From DATNBT01 sp964579765 (lineage in GTDB: Bacteria; Acidobacteriota; Vicinamibacteria; Vicinamibacterales; CAVVIG01): 12,482 nucleotides of DNA. Shown piece by piece: positions 1 to 5,607 of the stretch; positions within the stretch are counted from its first letter, which is position 1; every line of letters begins with the position of its first letter. The notes beneath the pieces were generated by a model that ran no database searches, had not been told where the DNA came from, and was given only the letters and a program-made list of their open reading frames with translations. Both the position numbers and the translations under genes were made by a program. The DNA lies in the NCBI GenBank assembly GCA_964579765.1, contig CAZOIK010000139.1, forward strand, positions 1 to 12,482, read 5' to 3'.

Positions 1-175
1 ACGGATGCGCGACGTCGACGTCCTGCAGCGTCAGGCCGCCCGTCTTCAGCCGGTCGTTGTGGCAGGTGACGCAGTATTTCTGGATGGTCGCGCGCGCCTC
101 GTCCGGGCCAACCCGGGCGGGCGTGGCCGAGGCCTGCGCAAGCAGAAGCGCCGCCGCAGCAAGCAAGCACGGCAT
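1..175 (-). CDS. DUF1592-type secreted c-type cytochrome, N-terminal part only
   Basis: This is the first 58 residues of a gene that runs off the left edge. It opens with ATG at 175 and a signal peptide (MPCLLAAAALLLAQASA), followed by a haem c site CVTCH (C35, C38, H39) and then NDRLKTGGLTL. That arrangement, a single CxxCH directly after the signal peptide followed by N-[DE]-R-x-K-TGGL, is typical of the large planctomycete/acidobacterial proteins with a planctomycete-type cytochrome c domain and DUF1587/DUF1592/DUF1588/DUF1585 modules. Only the haem-binding start is visible, so the downstream domains are inferred. It should be exported and hold one covalent haem; its electron partner and substrate are unknown. 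It diverges from the ankyrin gene at 193, a pairing I recall as common in Acidobacteriota. No Shine-Dalgarno site precedes it, and a -10-like box sits at exact leaderless distance. Confidence 0.82.
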   Translation of the reverse strand, partial: MPCLLAAAALLLAQASATPARVGPDEARATIQKYCVTCHNDRLKTGGLTLQDVDVAHP

Positions 176-180
176 CGGCG

Positions 181-187
181 TATATTA
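181..187. promoter_or_regulatory. Shared bidirectional -10 element for two leaderless genes
   Basis: The 17-base gap between the two divergent ATGs (175 minus, 193 plus) contains TATATTA. Read on plus, TATATT at 181-186 occupies -12 to -7 relative to the A of the ATG at 193. Read on minus, TAATAT (187 to 182) occupies -12 to -7 relative to the ATG at 175. Both are the positions a -10 hexamer takes when transcription starts at the start codon. There is no room for a Shine-Dalgarno site on either side. No convincing -35 is seen. The placement is directly visible; promoter function is inference. Confidence 0.6.
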
Positions 188-192
188 ACGCC

Positions 193-1767
193 ATGCGAGT
201 GGCCGTTGTCGCGTCGGTGTTGATGCTCGGCGCGGCGCCTGCGTTCGCGGGCACACGTCTCATCGACGCGGTGAAGCGCGGCGACCTGGCCGCCGTGCGC
301 ACGCTGGTCGCGCAGCACGCGGACGTCAACGCGGCCGATGCGGACGGCTCGACGCCGCTGCACTGGGCCGCCGCCCGCGACGACGTCGCGATGGCCGACG
401 TGCTGATTGCCGCCGGCGCGAACGTCAGGGCGCAAACGCGTTACAAGGTCACGCCGCTCTCGCTCACGTGCACGAGAGGCGATGCCACGCTCGTCGCACA
501 TCTGCTCAAGGCCGGCGCCGACCCGAACGAGACGTCGGAAGAAGGACAGACGGCGCTGATGACGGCGGCGCTCACCGGGCGGCCTGAGGCCGTGACGGTG
601 CTCGTCGAAGCCGGCGCGAACGTCAACGCGGTCGAACCGTACAAGGGGCAGACGGCGCTGATGTGGGCGGCGAGCGAGGGCAACGCCGCCGCCGAGACCA
701 TCCTGCTCACGCACGGCGCGGACGTGAAGGCGAAATCGCACGCGGGGTTCACGCCGCTGTTGTTCGCCGTCAGGAACGATCACGCGGACGCGGCGACGGT
801 GCTGCTCGATCACGGCGCCAACGTCAACGACGTCGCGCCCGACGGCACGAGCGTGCTCAACGTGGCGGTCGTGAACGCCTACTTCGATCTCGCCGCGATG
901 CTGCTCGATCGCGGCGCCAATCCCAACGCGCCCGACCCGCGCGGCTCGGCGCTGCACACGCTCGCGTGGCTGCGCAAGCCGGGCAGCGACGGCGCGGCCG
1001 GCGTCGGCAACACGGGCCACGCGCCGCCGCTGCCGAGCGGTCGGCTCACCGCGCTCGACCTGGCCAAGCAGCTGCTCGAGCACGGCGCCGACCCCAACGT
1101 GCGCGTGAGCTGGACGGAGATCAAGTTTGGCAAGGAAGGCGGGACGGCGCGCAACCCGCCGAACATCCAGCTCGGGCGCCATCTTCTTTCCTATGTCGGC
1201 GCGACGCCGTTCTACGTCGCGGCGAAAAACGGCGACGCGGCGTACATGAAGCTGCTCGCGGACCACGGCGCGAACCCGACGCTCACGACGAAGGCGGGCA
1301 TCACGCCGCTGATGGTCGCCGCCGGCCTCGACTACTGGGAAGGCGAGAGCCCGGGCCCGTTCACCGGCGTGTCCGAGGCCGAGCGCCTCGAGGCGGTGAA
1401 GCTGGCCGTCGCGCTTGGCGACGACGTCAACGCGCACGCCAACTTCGGCGGCTATCCGATGACGGGCGACACGGCGTACACGCTGCTGTACTACCCGCAC
1501 AACATCGACGATCTGCTCGACCTGGGCGTCGGCGACCCGCGCTGGAACGGCGCGACGCCGCTCATCGGCGCCGTCGTCTCGGGGCAGCCGTCCATCGTGC
1601 AGTGGCTGGTGGACCACGGCGCGCGTGTGGACGACAAGACGGTGCTCGGCTGGACGCCGCTGCTCGTGGCAAACGGCGTCTTCTTCGCGAACGCCAAGAA
1701 GGAGTTTCCGCAGGCGGCCGCGATTCTCCGCAGGAAGCTCGCGGCTGATGGCGTTCGTACAAACTGA
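193..1767 (+). CDS. Secreted ankyrin-repeat protein
   Basis: A 524-residue protein with a cleavable signal peptide (MRVAVVASVLMLGAAPAFA, cut near residue 19) followed by ankyrin repeats almost to the end. The repeats show the standard signatures: GSTPLHWAA near residue 50, GQTALMTAA near 118, GQTALMWAA near 153, GFTPLLFAV near 185, GITPLMVAA near 369 and GATPLIGAV near 454, each followed by a helix pair and a turn of the GADPN/GANVN type. Between residues about 265 and 340 the pattern is broken by longer inserts. Ankyrin repeats bind proteins, so it is probably a periplasmic scaffold; its partner is unknown. The divergent haem protein is a reasonable candidate. The start is fixed by the signal peptide and by a TATATT box 6 bases upstream; there is no ribosome binding site. 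The 3' end overlaps the kinase gene by 20 bases, implying co-transcription. Confidence 0.9.
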   Translation: MRVAVVASVLMLGAAPAFAGTRLIDAVKRGDLAAVRTLVAQHADVNAADADGSTPLHWAAARDDVAMADVLIAAGANVRAQTRYKVTPLSLTCTRGDATLVAHLLKAGADPNETSEEGQTALMTAALTGRPEAVTVLVEAGANVNAVEPYKGQTALMWAASEGNAAAETILLTHGADVKAKSHAGFTPLLFAVRNDHADAATVLLDHGANVNDVAPDGTSVLNVAVVNAYFDLAAMLLDRGANPNAPDPRGSALHTLAWLRKPGSDGAAGVGNTGHAPPLPSGRLTALDLAKQLLEHGADPNVRVSWTEIKFGKEGGTARNPPNIQLGRHLLSYVGATPFYVAAKNGDAAYMKLLADHGANPTLTTKAGITPLMVAAGLDYWEGESPGPFTGVSEAERLEAVKLAVALGDDVNAHANFGGYPMTGDTAYTLLYYPHNIDDLLDLGVGDPRWNGATPLIGAVVSGQPSIVQWLVDHGARVDDKTVLGWTPLLVANGVFFANAKKEFPQAAAILRRKLAADGVRTN

Positions 1768-3214
1768 CGCCGACCTCCGCAGCCTCGTCACCGGCGCGCG
1801 CGACATCATCTATGCGTGCGACGCGTCCGGGCACTTCACGTTCGCGAACCCGTTCGCGATCGAGCTGCTCGGCTACCGCGAGGACGAGATTCTCGGCCGG
1901 CACTTCCTCACGCTGATTCGCGACGATCACCGGCAGGCGGCGGAGAAGTTCTACGGCCGCCAGCTCGTCTCGGGCACGCTCAACACGTACTTCGAGTTTC
2001 CCGCGATCAAGAAGAGCGGCGAGCTCGTCTGGCTCGGCCAGCACGTGCAGCTGATTCAGGACGGCGGCCAGATCGCCGGCTTCCAGGCGATTGCGCGCGA
2101 CATTTCCCGGCAGAAGGACGCCGAGGCGCGGCTGCGCGACTCGGAGTCGGCGTACCGATCGCTCGTCGAGCACGCGGCCGTCGGCATTTTCCGGACGGCG
2201 CCGGACGGGCGCATCCTGGAAGCGAACCACGCGCTGGCGCGGATGCTCGGGTACGACTCGCCCGAGGAGGTCGTCGCGCTGCCGGACGCGCGCAACCTGT
2301 ACGTCAACCCCTCCGATCGCGCGCCGCTGATGGACGCGCTGCTCCGCGCGGGCCGAGCCACCGGCGTCGAGGTCCACTGGAAGCGGCGCGACGGGTCGCC
2401 GCTGACCGTGCGCATCAACTCGCGCGTCGTGCGCGGCGCCGACAACGCGGTCAGCTCGTTCGAGGTGATCGCCGAGGACGTCACCGAGCGCGAGCGCGCC
2501 GACGAGCAGCGCCGGCGCGCGCAGACGCTCGAGGCCGTCGGCCAGCTCGCCGCCGGCGTCGCGCATCATTTCAACAACCTGCTCACCGGCATGCTCGGCT
2601 ACACGGAGCTCCTCGGCTCCCAGGCCGGCGTGTCGGACGAGATGCGCGCGGATCTCAACGAGATCCTCAAGGCCGGCAAGCGCGCGTCGGTGCTGACGCA
2701 TCAGCTGTTGGCCTTCAGCGACCCGCGGGCCCCGCGGCCGGAAGACGTGGACCTCAACCGCGAGCTCGGCGCGCTGCACGCGACGCTCACGCGCGAGCTC
2801 CGGAACGACGTGACGCTCGCGTGCGAGACGTCCACGGCTCCGGCGACAATCCGCATCGACCCCGACGACCTGCAGACCGTCCTCGTGCAGGTGGTGCGGA
2901 ACGCGCGCGATGCGATGCCGCGGGGCGGGACGATCCGCGTGGACGTGGCGCGCGTCTCCGATCCGACGACCGATCTGCGCGGCGACTACGTCCGCCTGCG
3001 CGTCGCCGACACCGGCGCCGGCATGGACTGGGAAACGCAGTCGCGCATGTTCGAGCCGTTCTTCACGACCAAGCCGCAGGACGAGGGCATGGGCCTGGGC
3101 ATGTCGGTCACGCACGGCATCATCCGCAAATCCGGCGGCGCCGTCGTCGTGGACAGCGCGCTCGGCCGCGGCACCACCGTCGCGATCTATTTCCCCGTCG
3201 TCGATCGTTCGTAG
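1748..3214 (+). CDS. Soluble PAS-PAS sensor histidine kinase
   Basis: A 488-residue cytoplasmic kinase without membrane segments or signal peptide. PAS domain 1 spans about residues 6-120 (DIIYACDASGHFTFAN, GYREDEILGR). PAS domain 2 spans about 130-250 (GIFRTAPDGRILEAN, GYDSPEEV). The dimerisation/phosphorylation helix has H273 in GVAHHFNNLLTGMLGYTELL. The ATPase domain has an N box at N385 (RNARDAM), G1 at D421 (DTGAGM), an F box (FEPFFTTK) and G2 at 447-451 (GMGLG), ending GRGTTVAIYFPV. There is no receiver domain and no response regulator in the window, so it is an orphan here. The residue after the phospho-His is His rather than the usual acidic residue. I chose the ATG at 1748 because PAS homology begins there and AGGAAG lies about 10 bases upstream. 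The start overlaps the ankyrin gene by 20 bases, suggesting translational coupling. Confidence 0.92.
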   Translation: MAFVQTDADLRSLVTGARDIIYACDASGHFTFANPFAIELLGYREDEILGRHFLTLIRDDHRQAAEKFYGRQLVSGTLNTYFEFPAIKKSGELVWLGQHVQLIQDGGQIAGFQAIARDISRQKDAEARLRDSESAYRSLVEHAAVGIFRTAPDGRILEANHALARMLGYDSPEEVVALPDARNLYVNPSDRAPLMDALLRAGRATGVEVHWKRRDGSPLTVRINSRVVRGADNAVSSFEVIAEDVTERERADEQRRRAQTLEAVGQLAAGVAHHFNNLLTGMLGYTELLGSQAGVSDEMRADLNEILKAGKRASVLTHQLLAFSDPRAPRPEDVDLNRELGALHATLTRELRNDVTLACETSTAPATIRIDPDDLQTVLVQVVRNARDAMPRGGTIRVDVARVSDPTTDLRGDYVRLRVADTGAGMDWETQSRMFEPFFTTKPQDEGMGLGMSVTHGIIRKSGGAVVVDSALGRGTTVAIYFPVVDRS

Positions 3215-3254
3215 GGCGGCCGTCCGGAGGGCGGGCCTTTGCAGGCCCGCCCTC
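3211..3254 (+). repeat. GTAG-headed GC-rich hairpin after the kinase gene, REP-like and possible terminator
   Basis: A perfect 12-bp inverted repeat (GAGGGCGGGCCT at 3227-3238, AGGCCCGCCCTC at 3243-3254) with a 4-base loop follows the kinase stop. The loop region CCTTTGCAGG resembles the CCTTTCAGG centre of the other hairpins in this window. GTAG at 3211-3214 supplies the kinase TAG stop, but here 12 extra bases separate GTAG from the stem, so this is a divergent member. No T-run follows on either strand. It lies between convergent genes and could stop or stabilise transcripts from either side. Confidence 0.6.
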
Positions 3255-3267
3255 GCCCGGCAATCTT

Positions 3268-3384
3268 CTAGAAGGGGATGAGGCCGCGCAACTTGCGGAG
3301 CAGGTCGATCAGGCCGAACAGGCCGAACAGGCCGGTGATCATGTCCCACAGTCCTTCGAGGACCTTGCCGGGAGTATCAGCCAT
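3268..3384 (-). CDS. Small 38-residue amphipathic/hydrophobic protein
   Basis: A short gene with start ATG at 3384 and TAG at 3268-3270. The product is a polar leader MADTPGKVLEG followed by a hydrophobic, helix-prone stretch LWDMITGLFGLFGLIDLLRK and the tail LRGLIPF. The stretch is amphipathic rather than a clean transmembrane span, because it carries D and RK. AAAGGA lies 8 bases upstream of the ATG (3393-3398), one of the best Shine-Dalgarno sites in the window. The GLF-GLF-GLI segment is encoded by three near-identical 9-base units (3307-3333). I do not recognise a family. A membrane-active peptide, a small membrane-protein partner or a toxin-like peptide are possible guesses. It is convergent with the kinase gene and divergent from the acetyltransferase gene. 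That it is a real gene is inferred from ribosome site, start, stop and sensible composition. Confidence 0.6.
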   Translation of the reverse strand: MADTPGKVLEGLWDMITGLFGLFGLIDLLRKLRGLIPF

Positions 3385-3392
3385 CGCATTCG

Positions 3393-3398
3393 TCCTTT
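3393..3398 (-). promoter_or_regulatory. Ribosome binding site of the 38-aa gene
   Basis: On the minus strand AAAGGA ends 8 bases before the ATG at 3384. It is the main support for that small gene being translated, and it sets the start: another ATG at 3389 is in a different frame and opens nothing sensible. Confidence 0.6.
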
Positions 3399-3482
3399 CC
3401 GCGCGTACACGCGCAGGCGGTTGACGTTTCGCCACTTCCCCGCAACGCGCAGAGCCGCGCCGTGTGGGCTCACGGCGGCGGA

Positions 3483-3488
3483 TAAAAT
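3483..3488 (+). promoter_or_regulatory. -10 box for a leaderless acetyltransferase gene
   Basis: TAAAAT lies at -12 to -7 relative to the A of the ATG at 3495, five of six matches to TATAAT. No Shine-Dalgarno site lies between the box and the ATG. No good -35 is seen 17 bases upstream, where the dyad at 3458-3477 sits instead. Leaderless initiation is inferred from the spacing. Confidence 0.6.
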
Positions 3489-3494
3489 CGGCTG

Positions 3495-3953
3495 ATGTCT
3501 CCTGTGGCCTTCGTGGCGATGACCGACCGCACGCACGCGGACGACGTGCTGCGCATGATGCACGCGCTCTACGCGCCTGACGAACCCGCGGCGCGCGACC
3601 GCTTTCCGCGGACGATCGACACGCTGCTCGCCGATCCCTCGCGCGGGCGCATCGTGCTTATCGACGTCGGCGGCCGGGTGGGTGGCTACGCGCTGCTGAT
3701 TCCGTACTGGAGCAACGAGTTCGGCGGCACGCTGCTGTTCATCGACGAGATCTTCGTGGAGGAGACGTTCCGCGGCCAGGGCATCGCGCGATCGCTGTTC
3801 GAGTTCGTGGCGACGACGCGGCCGTTCGACGCCGTCGCGCTCGCGCTCGAGGTGGCGCCGTACAACACGCGGGCGCGCGCCCTCTACGAGCGCGTCGGCT
3901 TCGTGCAGCGCGAGGCGCGGATGATGACGCGGACGCTCGCAAGCGCCGTATAA
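3495..3953 (+). CDS. GNAT-family N-acetyltransferase
   Basis: A 152-residue single-domain acetyltransferase, the normal size for the GNAT fold. The acetyl-CoA pyrophosphate loop is RGQGIAR (R93-R99) in motif A, preceded by the beta-4 strand LLFIDEIFVEETF. Motif B is LEVAPYNTRARALYERVGF near residues 117-135. The N-terminal half supplies the acceptor site (DDVLRMMHALYAPDEPA), so the substrate cannot be read from sequence; small amines, amino acids and protein N-termini are all possible. It starts without a ribosome binding site, 6 bases after a TAAAAT box. Its TAA stop is embedded in the -10 box of the next gene, so that gene is probably also transcribed from its own promoter. Confidence 0.9.
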   Translation: MSPVAFVAMTDRTHADDVLRMMHALYAPDEPAARDRFPRTIDTLLADPSRGRIVLIDVGGRVGGYALLIPYWSNEFGGTLLFIDEIFVEETFRGQGIARSLFEFVATTRPFDAVALALEVAPYNTRARALYERVGFVQREARMMTRTLASAV

Positions 3954-3954
3954 T
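3949..3954 (+). promoter_or_regulatory. Consensus -10 box overlapping the previous stop codon
   Basis: A perfect TATAAT spans the last codon and TAA stop of the acetyltransferase gene and ends 7 bases before the ATG at 3962 (-13 to -8). No Shine-Dalgarno site follows it. The message for the next gene is therefore predicted to begin at or next to its start codon. Confidence 0.6.
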
Positions 3955-3961
3955 CGCCCGC

Positions 3962-4708
3962 ATGACTCGACGCCTGCTGCTCGCCGCGCTCTGCTGCCTG
4001 ACCATCTCCGGTCTGACGTTCACTGCCGCGGCACAGGAAGGCCGCGGGCGAGCGGAGGGGAGAGGCGAAGGGCGCGGACGCGGGCGTGGAGCCGCGGCGG
4101 TACCGCCGCCGCTGTTCTTCAAGGAAGCGTGGCAGATCGCCGGCCCCGCACACGCGATCGGGCCGGGCGAGAACGTCCTCACGAACGCGAACCTCGAGCT
4201 GCATCTCTACGGTCCGTCCGCGACGGCCGCCGATCCGAACCAGCGCATCTGGATCTCGACGCCGCCGACCAACATCTGGACCGGGATGACGACGACGCCG
4301 TTCGCGGCGACGCTGCGGGACAAGGAGAACTACATCGACCTCACCGGGATGGCGAAGGTGCGCTGGATCACGCGCGCGTCGGGCTTCCACGCCGTGCACC
4401 CCGTCGTGAAGCTCGCGGACGGGAACTACTACGTCGGCGAGCATGGGGACGCGAACACGTCAGGGTTCCTCGAAACCGAATTCATGTTCGCCACCCAGCG
4501 CTGGATGAAGCTCGACATCGATCGCGTCGTCACCAAGGGGACGTACGGTCCGGCGCAGGACGCATCCGCCTGGGCGCGCGAGCCGATTGATCTCTCCAGG
4601 GTGGACGAAGTCGGCTTCGCGGATCTCATCCCCGGCAGCGGCCACGGCGCCGGCGGCTACGTCAACGTCGCGTCGTTTGAAGTGTACGGCAAGCCCGTGA
4701 AGCGATAG
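3962..4708 (+). CDS. Secreted protein with Arg-Gly-rich leader, unknown function
   Basis: A 248-residue exported protein. The signal peptide (MTRRLLLAALCCLTISGLTF, cut after TAAA near residue 24) is followed by a low-complexity RG/EG segment (EGRGRAEGRGEGRGRGRG, about residues 26-43) and then PPPLFFKEAWQ. The folded part (about 50-248) is rich in aromatic, Asn and Gly residues (NLELHLYGPS, NYYVGEHGD, FMFATQRWMKLDIDRVVTKG) and ends with GYVNVASFEVYGKP. That ending resembles the last strand of a galactose-binding-like beta-sandwich, so carbohydrate binding is a possible role; I do not recognise a named family. A TATAAT box immediately upstream suggests leaderless expression. The CPBP protease gene follows after 5 bases on the same strand. 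Confidence 0.8.
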   Translation: MTRRLLLAALCCLTISGLTFTAAAQEGRGRAEGRGEGRGRGRGAAAVPPPLFFKEAWQIAGPAHAIGPGENVLTNANLELHLYGPSATAADPNQRIWISTPPTNIWTGMTTTPFAATLRDKENYIDLTGMAKVRWITRASGFHAVHPVVKLADGNYYVGEHGDANTSGFLETEFMFATQRWMKLDIDRVVTKGTYGPAQDASAWAREPIDLSRVDEVGFADLIPGSGHGAGGYVNVASFEVYGKPVKR

Positions 4709-4713
4709 CGGGC

Positions 4714-5586
4714 ATGAGGCGCACGTGGGCACGGCTGCCGATCTCGGTGCGCGCAGTTGTCAGTGGCCTGCTCATTGGGCTCGCTCCCGCCAACGTGTGG
4801 CCGCTGCTGCTGAGGGTGCTGAGTGTGCCCCTCGCAGCGACGACGGAGGTCGTCTTCTTGCTGGTGTATCTCTGGTGGGCGAGCGGTGGAGGCCCCCCGC
4901 TCACATCGAAGATCGCTCGCAGCACCGCCTTTCGCAGACGACCGCTGACGACAACGCAATGGACCTGGGGCCTCGTAGCTGCGCTGTCGTTCGCCGGCAC
5001 GATCCACGCGGCGATTGTCGTGTTGTTTCGTCTCGTGCCCTTCCCGACCGAAGCGTTTCGACAAGGCTATGACGTTTCGTTCATCCCCTCGCTGCCGTTG
5101 AAGTGGATTGCGGTCGTCCTGTCCGCGGTGTCGGCCGGCATCTGCGAGGAGGCCGGGTTTCGTGGATACATGCAGCAGCCGATCGAACGTCGCCACGGCG
5201 CGCCGACGGCTATCGTGGTGTCGTCGGTCTTTTTCCTTCTTGTACATTTGCCAAAAGGGTGGGCGATCGCGGGCATGGTGCCCATCGTGTTGACCGCGGG
5301 CGTTCTGCTCGGCCTCCTCGCGTGGTCCTCCGGATCGCTGATACCCGGCATCGTGGGTCACGTCCTGATGGACGTGGGGCTGTTCGCGTACTGGTGGACC
5401 GGCATCGCGGGGGACTTCACCGCGCGCCCGATCGCGGACACCGGCATCGATCGGGCATTCCTGATCACGTGTGCTGTTCTCGCCACGACGCTCAGCGTCA
5501 TGCTGTTCGCGACTCTTCGATTGCGACTGCTAAACGGATTTGCAGCGCGATCAAATCCCGCACCCCTGGCAGGCAGTCTCCGTTAG
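4714..5586 (+). CDS. CPBP-family intramembrane metalloprotease
   Basis: A 290-residue polytopic membrane protein. All three CPBP/Abi (type II CAAX prenyl endopeptidase) motifs are present: EExxxR in CEEAGFRGYM (E145, E146, R150), FxxxH in FFLLVH (F174, H178) and HxxxD in HVLMD (H216, D220). Roughly seven hydrophobic segments are visible, the first two near residues 11-36 and 40-56. Members cleave or process substrates within the membrane; in bacteria the substrate is seldom known. The catalytic residues are intact, so it should be active. The gene begins 5 bases after the RG-leader gene, with no strong ribosome site, suggesting readthrough transcription and coupling. Its base use looks visibly less GC-rich than its neighbours (runs such as TTCCTTCTTGTACATTTG), hinting at a different origin. 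It is convergent with the barrel gene, 21 bases away. Confidence 0.9.
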   Translation: MRRTWARLPISVRAVVSGLLIGLAPANVWPLLLRVLSVPLAATTEVVFLLVYLWWASGGGPPLTSKIARSTAFRRRPLTTTQWTWGLVAALSFAGTIHAAIVVLFRLVPFPTEAFRQGYDVSFIPSLPLKWIAVVLSAVSAGICEEAGFRGYMQQPIERRHGAPTAIVVSSVFFLLVHLPKGWAIAGMVPIVLTAGVLLGLLAWSSGSLIPGIVGHVLMDVGLFAYWWTGIAGDFTARPIADTGIDRAFLITCAVLATTLSVMLFATLRLRLLNGFAARSNPAPLAGSLR

Positions 5587-5607
5587 ACGTGGCCACGGGC
5601 CGGCCGC

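Larger units (their letters stand above)
3385..3494. other. Divergent intergenic region with two dyads
   Basis: These 110 bases separate the 38-aa gene (minus) from the acetyltransferase gene (plus). They hold two inverted repeats: GCGCGT-AC-ACGCGC at 3401-3414, just upstream of the small gene's ribosome site, and CGCCGTG-(6)-CACGGCG at 3458-3477. The second ends 5 bases before the -10 box of the acetyltransferase gene, so it covers the place of a -35 element. Either could be an operator, but GC-rich DNA gives chance dyads readily. No other gene is seen here. Confidence 0.35.

Noticed and set aside
46..1809. 587-codon open frame antisense to the ankyrin gene
   Set aside because: The product is Arg/Val-rich with no recognisable domain, and the plus-strand ankyrin repeats fully explain the constraint.
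1816..3495. Long plus-strand frame parallel to the kinase gene and running into the small gene region
   Set aside because: The product is extremely Arg-rich and motif-free; it is the shifted frame of the kinase.
193..5586. A defence island built from ankyrin protein, kinase, acetyltransferase, small peptide and CPBP protein
   Set aside because: The genes are on both strands with separate predicted promoters, two are secreted, and no nuclease, NTPase or other known defence partner is present.
5587..5607. Possible terminator between the convergent CPBP and barrel genes (GTGGCCAC, GGCCGGCC)
   Set aside because: These are short self-complementary strings typical of GC-rich DNA, with no long stem and no T-run.
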